DNA of 32,629 nucleotides from Candidatus Goldiibacteriota bacterium (GTDB lineage: Bacteria > Oederibacteriota > PGYV01 > DSYL01), in NCBI GenBank assembly GCA_018000835.1, contig JAGNJD010000032.1, positions 1 through 32,629 on the forward strand. The letters run 5' to 3'. Shown one piece after another: positions 7,480 to 15,409 of the stretch; position 1 is the first letter of the stretch, and every line of letters starts with the position of its first letter. The notes beneath the pieces were generated by a model, which was given only the letters and a program-made list of their open reading frames with translations, made no database searches and was not told where the DNA came from. The translations under genes were made by a program, and so were the position numbers.

Positions 7480-7651
7480 AATCATAACCGGCTTATTCAT
7501 ACTCATTTTGCTAACCTGCATTTATGCAATAATAAAATATGGTTTTAACATGATATTTTTATATATTCTCCTTTTTTCACTGGTCGTTATTTTATGGACC
7601 ATAATTACAATTATAGAGGACAGAAAAGAAAGCAAAAATGAGGCAAAATAG
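7472..7651 (+). CDS. Small two-helix membrane protein
   Basis: The 59-residue product has two hydrophobic helices (about residues 4-25 and 28-50) joined by a short Lys/Gly/Asn turn and ending in a charged tail (EDRKESKNEAK). No family is recognised. ATG 7472 is preferred over starts up to 7385, which lie inside rnhA, because GGAGG at about 7456-7460 precedes it. It overlaps rnhA by 8 bp and tldD by 14 bp, so it is probably cotranslated with both. Its function is unknown. Confidence 0.6.
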   Translation: MYEIITGLFILILLTCIYAIIKYGFNMIFLYILLFSLVVILWTIITIIEDRKESKNEAK

Positions 7652-8990
7652 CACAGCAGGAATACTTTCTGCCGGAAATTTTGATTTGTGGGACATATAC
7701 AGGGAAAGGTCATCAAACACTTCTATTACTTTTGACGATAAAAAAATAGACAAAATTTCATCAGGCATTGACGAAGGAGTCGGCATAAGAGCCATAAAAA
7801 ACGGCAAAACGCTGTTTGGCTTTACGAACGACCCGGCAAAAGAATTTGAGATTGCAAAAACGTTTACGGACAAAACCGTGGAAAAAGAAATCAACCTGTC
7901 TTTGATTTCCCCCGACGTAGTTCATAAGGTCTTAATCCCGCCCGAAAGCATTGACATAAGTAAAAAAATTGATTTGCTGAAAAAAATGGACGACATGGCA
8001 CGCTCCATGGACGACATGATAAAGCAGGTTACTTTAACTTATTCCGAAAAAATTCAGGACCTGGAAATAATAAACGATACAGGCACGATCGTAAATGAAA
8101 AGAGGACTTACGTTTCTCTTATCATTCTCATAGTCGGAGTTTTAGGCGGGAAAATTGAGACGGCACACAACGTGATATCCGGGTTATGCGGATATGAAAT
8201 CATAGACGATGATTTAATAGGACAAAAAGTAAGAGAAACCGTAAATCTCGTATTGCAACTGCTTACAACCGATAAAAAGATAATGGGGGAAATGCCGGTG
8301 GTCATTTCTTCAAAGGCAGGCGGCACGATGATACACGAGGCAGTAGGGCATTCCCTGGAAGCAGACCAGATTGAAAAAGGTCTGTCGGTTTATGGCAGGG
8401 ATATGCTTGGTAAAAAAGTTGCATCAGACGTCGTCACGGTTTTTGACGACCCCACGCAGCCAAACAAACGCGGCTCTTATTCATTTGACGATGAAGGAAC
8501 AAAGGCAGTGAAAAAAATCCTGATAGAAAACGGCATTTTAAGGGACTTCATATACGACCGGGAAAATGCTCTAAAACACAAAGTGAAATCAAACGGAGGA
8601 GGAAGACGCGAATCATACAGATACAGACCTATCCCGAGGATGTCAAATACATTCGTGCAAAGCGGGAAAATTTCCCCCGAAGACCTGATAAAATCTACAA
8701 AAAAAGGATTATTCGTAAAAAAAATGGGTGGTGGACAGGTAAATACCGTAACCGGGGAATTTATTTTTGACGTAAAGGAAGGTTACATGATAGAAAATGG
8801 AAAGATAACTTACCCCGTCCGCGATGCAACTCTGCTTGGAAAAGGTTCTGACGTTTTGTTTTCAATTGACGCGGTTTGCTCTGACATCGGTTTTGAAGTT
8901 GGAACGTGCGGAAAGGATGGACAGGGCGTTCCCGTGTCAGACGGATTACCTACCATTAGAATTTCAAAATTCCTTGTCGGCAGCAAATGA
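7638..8990 (+). CDS. tldD: Metalloprotease TldD
   Basis: TldD forms a protease with PmbA/TldE that digests unfolded peptides and matures some modified peptides. The 450-residue sequence, slightly shorter than E. coli TldD, has the motif HEAVGHSLE at residues 233-241. The two His are expected to bind zinc, with a third ligand Cys424 in GTCGKDGQ. Further hallmarks are FDDPTQPNKRGSYSFDDEG, RMSNTFV and FDVKEGYMIENG. The start overlaps the upstream small membrane protein gene by 14 bp with only a weak ribosome site, consistent with coupling. No pmbA partner lies next to it; the next gene is an unrelated exported protein. Confidence 0.93.
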   Translation: MRQNSTAGILSAGNFDLWDIYRERSSNTSITFDDKKIDKISSGIDEGVGIRAIKNGKTLFGFTNDPAKEFEIAKTFTDKTVEKEINLSLISPDVVHKVLIPPESIDISKKIDLLKKMDDMARSMDDMIKQVTLTYSEKIQDLEIINDTGTIVNEKRTYVSLIILIVGVLGGKIETAHNVISGLCGYEIIDDDLIGQKVRETVNLVLQLLTTDKKIMGEMPVVISSKAGGTMIHEAVGHSLEADQIEKGLSVYGRDMLGKKVASDVVTVFDDPTQPNKRGSYSFDDEGTKAVKKILIENGILRDFIYDRENALKHKVKSNGGGRRESYRYRPIPRMSNTFVQSGKISPEDLIKSTKKGLFVKKMGGGQVNTVTGEFIFDVKEGYMIENGKITYPVRDATLLGKGSDVLFSIDAVCSDIGFEVGTCGKDGQGVPVSDGLPTIRISKFLVGSK

Positions 8991-9697
8991 AAAAATTTTT
9001 TTTTATGTTCTTATTTTGTTTTTGTTATGCGGCTTTATTTTCTGACAATGCAGACATAGAATATCCTGTTTCTTCTTCTTTTTTCCCTTTAAATCTTGGA
9101 AACGTTTTGTATTATAAGGGATATAAAACCGGCGAACCGGAAAAACTGCTTAAAATAAGGGCAGACGTTGCTTCCATAGAAAACGTGGAAGGCGTCGATT
9201 ATTATTTTTTTAACGCTCCTTCAGCGGACATAAGGTATCTGATAAGAAAAGATAAAGATGCGGTCCTTTTAAAATTGATGAGATTCCCGTTTCCTATATT
9301 TAATTTTTCAGTAAGCGCGGTTTTTTACCCGGAATTTCTCATGCTGAAATTTCCGATATTAAAAGGCCGGAAATGGCATTATGAGGGCAAGGCAAAAGCA
9401 AAAATTTTCGGCATTTTTACGATTACGAGGGACGTAACTGCTGATTTTGAAGTGGTAAGGAGGGAAAAGGTAATAACCGATGCAGGTCGCCTTGATACCT
9501 ATCACGTAATAATGCGGGTGGATGAGGGAGATGGGCAGGGAATAAAAACATATAAATACTGGTATGCAAAAAATATTGGCTTTGCCATAAGCAATACCGA
9601 TGCCGACAAATGCGAACTTGTGGGATACGTCGTTAAATCTGACGTTGATGGAATAGTGAGGAAAAAAATTCCTGAGAGGGAAGAAGAATATAAATAA
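8987..9697 (+). CDS. Exported protein of unknown function
   Basis: The 236-residue product begins with a signal peptide (MKKFFFMFLFCFCYAALFS) and then looks like an all-beta soluble domain with alternating hydrophobic residues, for example YYFFNAPSADIRYLIRK and KTYKYWYAKNIGFAIS. The general pattern, with a Trp/Tyr strand before a YWYAKNIG motif, resembles periplasmic or outer-membrane proteins of the DUF3108 kind. I cannot name a family with confidence. There is no lipobox Cys at a convincing position. Its start shares ATGA with the tldD stop, so the two are translationally coupled. Confidence 0.7.
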   Translation: MKKFFFMFLFCFCYAALFSDNADIEYPVSSSFFPLNLGNVLYYKGYKTGEPEKLLKIRADVASIENVEGVDYYFFNAPSADIRYLIRKDKDAVLLKLMRFPFPIFNFSVSAVFYPEFLMLKFPILKGRKWHYEGKAKAKIFGIFTITRDVTADFEVVRREKVITDAGRLDTYHVIMRVDEGDGQGIKTYKYWYAKNIGFAISNTDADKCELVGYVVKSDVDGIVRKKIPEREEEYK

Positions 9698-9756
9698 AAC
9701 GATGGCAGACGATAAATTGCAAGGCAACACTATCTGGTTATTCATTTTTGTTTTTA

Positions 9757-9954
9757 ATGGAACGCAATTGTCCGCCGCAATCACCACCCCGTATTTATCA
9801 ACCTAAACATGTAATAACGAAAGATAAAAACACCCTGTCCCTGCACGCTCCACCCCCTGAAAGATGGATATTTTTTCTTATTTTATTCTGTTTCCTGTTC
9901 TTAACGGCTCTTGCCGCGGTATTTATCTGCCGGGTGTTTCATAGTTTTTCTTGA
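9757..9954 (+). CDS. Possible small C-terminally anchored membrane protein
   Basis: A 65-codon frame (MERNCPPQSPPRIYQP...) ends in a single hydrophobic helix (WIFFLILFCFLFLTALAAVFI) after a Pro-rich hydrophilic half. No Shine-Dalgarno site precedes it, and in-frame ATG at 9748 is an equal alternative. It fills the gap between the exported protein and the cstA promoter. The TM segment gives it some weight, but it may be chance in T-rich DNA. Confidence 0.35.
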   Translation: MERNCPPQSPPRIYQPKHVITKDKNTLSLHAPPPERWIFFLILFCFLFLTALAAVFICRVFHSFS

Positions 9955-9977
9955 CATACAAAAATCACAGGTATAAT
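9951..9977 (+). promoter_or_regulatory. cstA promoter
   Basis: A consensus TTGACA (9951-9956) and a consensus TATAAT (9972-9977) are separated by 15 bp, slightly short, predicting a start near 9984. It lies 53 bp before the ribosome site of cstA. No CRP-like palindrome is evident. Confidence 0.6.
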
Positions 9978-10029
9978 ATAAAAACATTATTTTCATAAAT
10001 TGATTTTTTACGTTTAACGGAGGTGCTTT

Positions 10030-11832
10030 ATTAACGCTCTTGTTTTACTCGTAATAGCACTTTGCGTATTTACTCTCGGATACAGATTTATTGGCGCGTT
10101 TCTTTCTGCAAAAGTGCTTGTCCTTGACGAAAAACGCGTAACGCCATCTCACCGGCTTGAAGACGGGCATGATTATATTCCTACGAATAAATGGGTCCTT
10201 TTTGGGCATCATTTTGCAGCAATTGCAGGTGCAGGACCACTTATAGGCCCCGTGCTTGCCGCACAATTTGGATATCTGCCGGGACTTATGTGGATACTTA
10301 TTGGTTCGGTTCTGGCCGGTGCAGTTCATGACTACGTAATACTTTTTGCTTCTGTGAGGCATAATGGCGAACCGCTGCATAAAATAGCCGGACTTTACAT
10401 AGGCAGGATAACCGGCTCTTCTACCGCCGTCGGAGTTATATTCATAATCATAACTGCTCTTGCAGGTTTGTCAATTTCGGTTGTAAACGCTTTGTCATCA
10501 AGCCCATGGGGAACTTTTACCATAGCAGTTACTATACCTGCGGCTTTGCTTGTAGGTGTTTATATGAAAATACTTAGAAAAGATAAAATCATAGAAGCGT
10601 CAATAATAGGGGTTGCTTTGCTGCTTTTCGGAGTCATATTCGGATACACGGTGCAAAATTCGTCTTTTGCCGGATTTTTTACCTTTGACAAAAAACAATT
10701 ATCAGTGATACTCGCGGTTTACGGATTTTTCGCATCGGTTTTACCGGTATGGCTTTTACTCGTGCCGAGGGATTATCTGAGTTCATATCTAAAAATAGGG
10801 ACCGTTGTCCTGCTTGCCATAGGAATAGTTTTTGTAAGACCAAAAATACACATGCCGGCAGTTACTTCATACGTAAACGGCGGAGGGCCGATAATACCCG
10901 GAAAAGTATGGCCTTACGTATGCATAACAATAGCATGCGGTGCCATCTCCGGATTTCATTCCCTGATATCGTCAGGGACGACTCCAAAGATGATAAACAA
11001 CGAAAAGGATATACTGCCAATCGGCTATGGTGCAATGCTTGTAGAAAGTTTTGTATCAGTAATGGCTCTTATCGCAGCGACTTCACTTATACCTGCTGAT
11101 TATTTTGCAATAAACTGCAGTCCTGAGGTATTTGCAAAACTCGGCATTGTCCCGCAAAAACTTTCCGAACTTTCAATGATGGTAAATGAAAACGTGGCAG
11201 GCAGACCGGGCGGCGCCGTATCACTTGCAGTCGGCATGGCATATATATTTTCAGGAATACCCGGAATGAAGGGACTTATGGGATACTGGTATCATTTTAT
11301 AATAATGTTTGAAGCCCTTTTTATATTAACCACCATAGATGCCGGCACAAGAGTGGCGAGATACATACTTCAGGACGTGGCCGGGAAAGTTTCAAAACCA
11401 TTTGCAGACAGGAATTGGGTTCCGGGCGTTATCATCACAAGCGGCTTGATAGTATTTGCATGGGGATATCTCGTATATAACGGAGACATTTCCACGATAT
11501 GGCCCATGTTTGGAGTTGCAAATCAACTGCTCGCAACGGCAGTGCTTGCAATAGGAACCATGATAATAATGAGACACAACAAACGCAAAGCATATGGACT
11601 CGTTACGTTTTTGCCCATGCTTTTTATGCTTGCGACCACGTTAACTGCCGGGATAGGAAATATATTTGGTAATTATTTACCGCAGCATAGTTTTAACGGC
11701 AATCTGAATGCAACGTTAACAGCAATAATGATACTGCTTATCGTCATAATAGTTGTGGATACTTTTATAAAATTAGCAAAATACGTAATGAAGAATGGAT
11801 GGATAAGCGACCCCGACGCCCCGGAAGAATAA
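10030..11832 (+). CDS. cstA: Carbon starvation protein CstA (peptide/pyruvate transporter family), ATT start
   Basis: The 600-residue, many-helix membrane protein belongs to the CstA family, which imports peptides or pyruvate under carbon limitation. Signatures include NALVLLVIALCVFTLGYRFI at the start, the loop TPSHRLEDGHDYIPTNKWVLFGHHFAAIAGAGPLIGP, and GFHSLISSGTTPKM. The first ATG/GTG/TTG-initiated frame begins only at 10102 or later, inside conserved sequence. The conserved N-terminus continues back to ATT at 10030, preceded by a perfect GGAGG (10019-10023) with 6 bp spacing, while a TAA at 10015 closes the frame upstream. ATT is therefore the likely start codon. It is monocistronic behind its own promoter. 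Confidence 0.93.
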   Translation: MNALVLLVIALCVFTLGYRFIGAFLSAKVLVLDEKRVTPSHRLEDGHDYIPTNKWVLFGHHFAAIAGAGPLIGPVLAAQFGYLPGLMWILIGSVLAGAVHDYVILFASVRHNGEPLHKIAGLYIGRITGSSTAVGVIFIIITALAGLSISVVNALSSSPWGTFTIAVTIPAALLVGVYMKILRKDKIIEASIIGVALLLFGVIFGYTVQNSSFAGFFTFDKKQLSVILAVYGFFASVLPVWLLLVPRDYLSSYLKIGTVVLLAIGIVFVRPKIHMPAVTSYVNGGGPIIPGKVWPYVCITIACGAISGFHSLISSGTTPKMINNEKDILPIGYGAMLVESFVSVMALIAATSLIPADYFAINCSPEVFAKLGIVPQKLSELSMMVNENVAGRPGGAVSLAVGMAYIFSGIPGMKGLMGYWYHFIIMFEALFILTTIDAGTRVARYILQDVAGKVSKPFADRNWVPGVIITSGLIVFAWGYLVYNGDISTIWPMFGVANQLLATAVLAIGTMIIMRHNKRKAYGLVTFLPMLFMLATTLTAGIGNIFGNYLPQHSFNGNLNATLTAIMILLIVIIVVDTFIKLAKYVMKNGWISDPDAPEE

Positions 11833-11873
11833 ATGATTGTAGAGGGGGAACGGCAAATGCCGGGTGACAAATT

Positions 11874-11899
11874 GTAGTGGCAGCCCTGCGTGGTTGTCA
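11874..11899. repeat. REP-like palindromic repeat
   Basis: GTAGTGGCAGCCCTGCGTGG and the following bases form an imperfect hairpin and match the unit at 15407-15431 (GTAGGGGCAATCCTTGCGG...). Such GGGGCA...TGCCC repeats are typical partners of RAYT transposases, a remnant of which lies at 15541. It also lies in the region following cstA. Confidence 0.5.
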
Positions 11900-12160
11900 A
11901 TGTTTTCTGATTTGTCATTCCCGAGCAATTGGGAATCCGGTTTTTGTTTTTAATTACATCAAATTTTCCTTTTTTATTATCCCCCCGTAGAAAAAGGGGG
12001 ATGAAGGGGGATTTAATAAAATAAAATCTCCCCTAACCCCTCTTTTCCAAAGAGGGGAATTTATTTTTTTTGTCCCCCGTAGAAAAAGGGGGATAAAGGG
12101 GGATTTAATTACATAAAATCTCCCCTGGCCCCTCTTTATTCATTATTTTCAACCTTTTTA

Positions 12161-12236
12161 AGTGTCTGCCATGTCTATCCTCATTCCCCAAAAAAATAAA
12201 AAAACATATTGACATATTTTTAAAATATTGTATATT
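12161..12236 (+). promoter_or_regulatory. Promoter A with conserved upstream element
   Basis: AGTGTCTGCCATGTCTATCC lies at 12161-12180, 48 bp before TTGACA (12209-12214). After 16 bp comes TATATT (12231-12236), predicting a start near 12243. It is nearly identical to promoter B at 13013. No gene follows within its own unit; transcripts would run through the leader into unit 2. Confidence 0.65.
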
Positions 12237-12347
12237 ACTTTGCACTGGCGTGAGATGCTTTGAAATCGGATGCAAAAATCAAAAAAATAAAAATGTAATA
12301 TTTTTGTTTATTTGTTTAAATGTTTAAGAAAATTAATATTGCTTTAT

Positions 12348-12471
12348 AAAAGGTTGGCTCAATCCTATGGCGTGTGAATTTGTGGCATAAGGATATAGAG
12401 GGTGGCAGAGGCAGGTAAAAAACCTGCCTCTGCTAAAAAAAATTCAAAAATATCTGTTATATCCAACCTTT
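12348..12471 (+). ncRNA. Candidate structured leader RNA, copy A, with 7-codon mini-ORF
   Basis: Three helices can form a three-way junction. P1 is AAAGGTTGG (12349-12357) with CCAACCTTT (12463-12471). P2 is TCCTATG (12363-12369) with CATAAGGA (12386-12393), with one bulge. P3 is a perfect 12-bp stem, GCAGAGGCAGGT (12405-12416) with ACCTGCCTCTGC (12422-12433). ATG GCG TGT GAA TTT GTG GCA TAA (12367-12390) could encode MACEFVA, with its start and stop codons buried in P2. No U-run follows P3, so it is not a standard terminator. It begins about 100 nt downstream of promoter A. The fold is inferred by eye. Confidence 0.45.
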
Positions 12472-12965
12472 GAAGGAATAATTCAATGTTTTTTTTGATT
12501 TGTCATTCCCGAGCAATTAGGAATCCGGTTTTTGTTTTTAATTAAAAGTAATTCCTGCCTATTGTATTTTGCCTTTGCAGACACAGGCTTCAGCCCGCGG
12601 CATTTTTAATTACATCAAATTTTCCTTTTTTATTATCCCCCGTAGAAAAAGGGAGAAAGAGGGGGATTTGTTTTTTTCTTTTTTTTTACACTTTGTAAAG
12701 TGGGACTAAAGGGGGATTTGAAAAAATAAAATCTCCTTTGGCCCCTTTTTTCCAAAGAGGGGAATCTGTTTTTTATCCCCCTTAGAAAAAGGGGGAAAGA
12801 GGGGGATTTGTTTTTTTCTTTTTTTTCCACTTTGTAAAAGGGGGACATAGGTGGATTTGATAAAATAAAATCTCCCCTGGCCCCTCTTTTTCAAAGAGGG
12901 GATTTTAATTTGAAAGAATAAATCTCCTCTGGCCCATCTTTTTTTCATTATTTTCAGCTTTTTTA

Positions 12966-13040
12966 AGTGTCTGCCATGTCTATCCTCATTCCCCAAAACA
13001 TAAAAAAACATATTGACATATTTTTAAAATATTGTATATT
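12966..13040 (+). promoter_or_regulatory. Promoter B with conserved upstream element, for the collagen-like lipoprotein gene
   Basis: AGTGTCTGCCATGTCTATCC is at 12966-12985, 47 bp before TTGACA (13013-13018). TATATT (13035-13040) follows after 16 bp, predicting a start near 13047 and a leader of about 280 nt before the gene at 13331. Confidence 0.7.
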
Positions 13041-13140
13041 GTATTTCATTGGCGTGAGATACTTTGAAACCGGATGCAAAAATCAAAAAAATAAAAATGT
13101 AATATTTTTGTTTATTTGTTTAAATGTTTAAAAAATTTAT

Positions 13141-13262
13141 AAAAGGTTGGCTCAATCCTATGGCGTGTGAATTTGTGGCATAAGGATATAGAGGGTAGCA
13201 GAGGCAGGTAAAAAACCTGCCTCTGCTAAAAAAATTCAAAATATCTGTTATATCCAACCTTT
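13141..13262 (+). ncRNA. Candidate structured leader RNA, copy B, with 7-codon mini-ORF
   Basis: The same three helices as copy A are kept: P1 13142-13150 with 13254-13262, P2 around the mini-ORF at 13160-13183, and P3 13198-13209 with 13215-13226. Differences from copy A fall outside the helices, for example G to A just before P3. The sequence between promoter and P1 is shorter by about 16 nt. It ends 68 nt before the lipoprotein start codon, a position suited to a cis-regulatory leader. It matches no riboswitch class that I recognise. Confidence 0.5.
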
Positions 13263-13330
13263 GAAGAAATAATTCAGCATAATTTTATTTATGGCAATAA
13301 ATGTCATATAAAAAATAACAGGAGGGAAAG

Positions 13331-14068
13331 ATGAAAAAAAGGAAAGTAATAGAGGCAGGAGTATTTGCATTAGCAGTATTAATGATTTTTTCATGCACAG
13401 GACCAGAAGGAAAGGAAGGACCAACTGGACCACAGGGACCGGCAGGACCGGAACAGCCGGGTATATATTACATAAGAATGTTCCAGAACGGGGTATATTC
13501 AGAGACATACGCTGGACAGGTAGAGAGTTCTATTTTTATAGGCACATCAGAACCTGTTTATACAAATAATACAATGCCAATAGGACTTGGACAGAAAGAA
13601 AGGGGAACATACAGAGCATTGATAAAATTTGATTTAAGCAGTTTGCCGAGGAATAAAATAATAGTAGATAAAGCAGAATTAACAATAAAGACAAATTCAG
13701 TTAATTATGGCGGTGGAGCATATAACATGAGCGTCCATAGAATTATGTCTCCCTGGACTGTATTTAAAAATAGCTGGGATTGGGCATCACCGGGAATAAG
13801 ATGGGGAAGTTACGGAGGTGATTATAATTCAAATACAATAACGCCACAATCAGCAACAATTGATTTGCCTGCAAATTCTACAATAACAATAGAATTAGAC
13901 CAGGAAGTAGTGCGTGACTGGATGGAGCATCCAGAGACAAATTATGGTATGATTTTTAATGGAGTTGATGAATTTGCATATAATAATTACGCAGAGATAT
14001 ATCCATCAGGAGCAGAAAATACTACAAACAGGCCATTCCTGAAGATATATTATTATACAATTGAATGA
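13331..14068 (+). CDS. Lipoprotein with collagen-like repeat and DNRLRE-type domain
   Basis: The 245-residue product has a lipoprotein signal (lipobox IFSC, Cys22). A short collagen-like Gly-x-y run follows at once, GPEGKEGPTGPQGPAGP (residues 24-40). Residues 55-245 match the DNRLRE/CBM-like beta-sandwich pattern: an opening strand, YRALIKFDLSSLP, a KAELTIK strand, a Trp-rich middle (SPWTVFKNSWDWASPGIRWG), VVRDWMEHPETNYGMIF, and a closing RPFLKIYYY. Such domains are often found on cell-surface and carbohydrate-associated proteins, so attachment to a surface polymer is plausible. GGAGG stands 6 bp before the ATG. The gene contains no ACGT at all, in contrast to its neighbour. Confidence 0.8.
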   Translation: MKKRKVIEAGVFALAVLMIFSCTGPEGKEGPTGPQGPAGPEQPGIYYIRMFQNGVYSETYAGQVESSIFIGTSEPVYTNNTMPIGLGQKERGTYRALIKFDLSSLPRNKIIVDKAELTIKTNSVNYGGGAYNMSVHRIMSPWTVFKNSWDWASPGIRWGSYGGDYNSNTITPQSATIDLPANSTITIELDQEVVRDWMEHPETNYGMIFNGVDEFAYNNYAEIYPSGAENTTNRPFLKIYYYTIE

Positions 14069-14113
14069 AAAATAATTTTTAGTTTAAAAATAAATAAAAA
14101 TGGAGGTTGGCTC

Positions 14114-15409
14114 ATGAAAAGAGGGGTAGTTTTGTTTGTGGTAATATTTTTGTTACAAACAGTATTAATTACGATATTTTCATGTAAAAAAGGATCCGGC
14201 ATATTAGGACCAGGACATCTTGTGGCAACGCCAACGCCAACAATGACGCCGGACGTAAATTTTTCAGTATATATACATCAGGAAGGGATGCCGGTTAGGA
14301 ATTTAAGGGTTGAATTAAAAAACGATAAAAACAAAATCATATCAACGACAAATGATAAAGGTATAGCAGGATTTAAGGTAAATGAACATGGAAAATGGGA
14401 TTTACTTGTAAATAGTTTTGATGATTTCAGTAATCAGATATTTTACGTAGAACCAACGACAAATACGTTTTTTGCAGTGGATTATGGGATACCAACACTT
14501 GAGTTAAACCTTGAAAGCGGAAGTGAAACAATACCGATTTATCCTGTTTCAATTACATACACTGTAAAATATCATACAAAATTTGAAAGAGAAAAAAAGA
14601 TATGCATTGATTTACCCAATGGTATATCAAAATCTATTTCATATCCGTATACTGTAGCCAAAGACGGGGACGAACTCACGATGCGTCTGGACATAGGCAA
14701 GAGTTTTGAAGGATATAATTCAAGGACAAGCAACAACTTGCAGCAGTATTTTAATTTTTACGTTTATGCAAGCAGAACAGCGACAGAGAATAAAATAACA
14801 ATGTCAAACATAAGGTCTCTTACGAAAGACTGGATGTTTAACGTAACTGTGGATTATTATTTTATGACATTATTCGCGCATGACAGAGACGATGCAAAGA
14901 CGTGCTATTATGCAGGTATAAGAAACATAGACGTAGGAAAATCATATAAAATACCATTTTATGGGATGATAAAATGTGAAACAAAGGAAATGGGGATACA
15001 AAGTGCGACGGTTAATATGGTAAGTAACCGCAGTAATACTGGAAACTGCATGCCGGATTTCACGTCGTATGGATGTTGTCAATTCAGTTATGGATGTTTT
15101 GATGCATTGGCAAAGATAAGGACAGAGAGGGGAGAGCAATCGTCGTGGAGAGATGATATGGAAACAAATGGGTATATAAAGGTGAGATTTTATGATGATG
15201 CATATCTGGACGTGGTAAGGGAGTTCAGGACAAATGCAGGGTGGAGTAGAGTATATTATCACTGGTGCTGCACGTCAAGCGGAGGCATATCCCGTGCAAG
15301 TTGCACGTGTAAAGATAACGTATCAGAAAGTTGCATTGCATGGTATGACGACGTAAAATGTGCAGACATAACGAGATATAGGAGTAAGAGAATAAACGTA
15401 ACGGAGTAG
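14114..15409 (+). CDS. Cys-rich lipoprotein of unknown function
   Basis: The 431-residue product has a lipoprotein signal (IFSC, Cys24) followed by a TPTPTMTPD spacer. Residues 48-130 look like a small beta-sandwich (FSVYIHQEGMPVRNLRVELK, then a TTNDKGIAGFKV segment) of the transthyretin/carboxypeptidase-regulatory type. The C-terminal half is unfamiliar and contains many Cys, including YGCCQFSYGC, HWCCTSSGG and ASCTCKDNVSESC, suggesting several disulfides and an extracytoplasmic location. No enzyme motif is recognised. It lies 45 bp after the collagen-like lipoprotein gene and is probably cotranscribed. Its ribosome-site region (GGAGGTTGGCTCATG) shares GGTTGGCTCA with helix P1 of the leaders upstream. 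Confidence 0.7.
   Translation: MKRGVVLFVVIFLLQTVLITIFSCKKGSGILGPGHLVATPTPTMTPDVNFSVYIHQEGMPVRNLRVELKNDKNKIISTTNDKGIAGFKVNEHGKWDLLVNSFDDFSNQIFYVEPTTNTFFAVDYGIPTLELNLESGSETIPIYPVSITYTVKYHTKFEREKKICIDLPNGISKSISYPYTVAKDGDELTMRLDIGKSFEGYNSRTSNNLQQYFNFYVYASRTATENKITMSNIRSLTKDWMFNVTVDYYFMTLFAHDRDDAKTCYYAGIRNIDVGKSYKIPFYGMIKCETKEMGIQSATVNMVSNRSNTGNCMPDFTSYGCCQFSYGCFDALAKIRTERGEQSSWRDDMETNGYIKVRFYDDAYLDVVREFRTNAGWSRVYYHWCCTSSGGISRASCTCKDNVSESCIAWYDDVKCADITRYRSKRINVTE

Larger units (their letters stand above)
11897..12482 (+). repeat. Repeat-rich tandem duplication, unit 1
   Basis: This unit and the next (12483-13277) begin and end alike. Each opens with TCAATGTTTT and GTCATTCCCGAGCAATT, continues through several short G-run/C-run palindromes (CCCCCGTAGAAAAAGGGGG type and TCTCCCC...CCTCTTT type), and closes with a promoter and structured leader ending AATAATTCA. 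The G/C-run palindromes resemble small interspersed repeats common in bacterial genomes. No coding frame is credible. Confidence 0.75.
12483..13277 (+). repeat. Repeat-rich tandem duplication, unit 2
   Basis: This second copy joins head to tail with unit 1 at the AATAATTCAATG junction. It is about 200 bp longer because of an insertion after the first palindrome (about 12540-12605) and extra G/C-run repeat copies (12640-12925). Only this copy stands directly before a gene (13331), so unit 1 looks like the surplus promoter-leader. Confidence 0.75.

Noticed and set aside
12405-12433. The 12-bp P3 stem as an intrinsic terminator
   Set aside because: On the plus strand it is followed by TAAAAAAAA, not a T-run, and on the minus strand no T-run follows either.
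12633-13011. Two minus-strand frames rich in Lys, Phe and Pro
   Set aside because: They translate the G/C-run palindromic repeats; no ribosome site and no domain.
11897-13277. Possible CRISPR array, from the regularly recurring short repeats
   Set aside because: Repeat spacing is irregular, the units are palindromic G/C runs of differing types, spacers are themselves repeated, and no cas gene is present.
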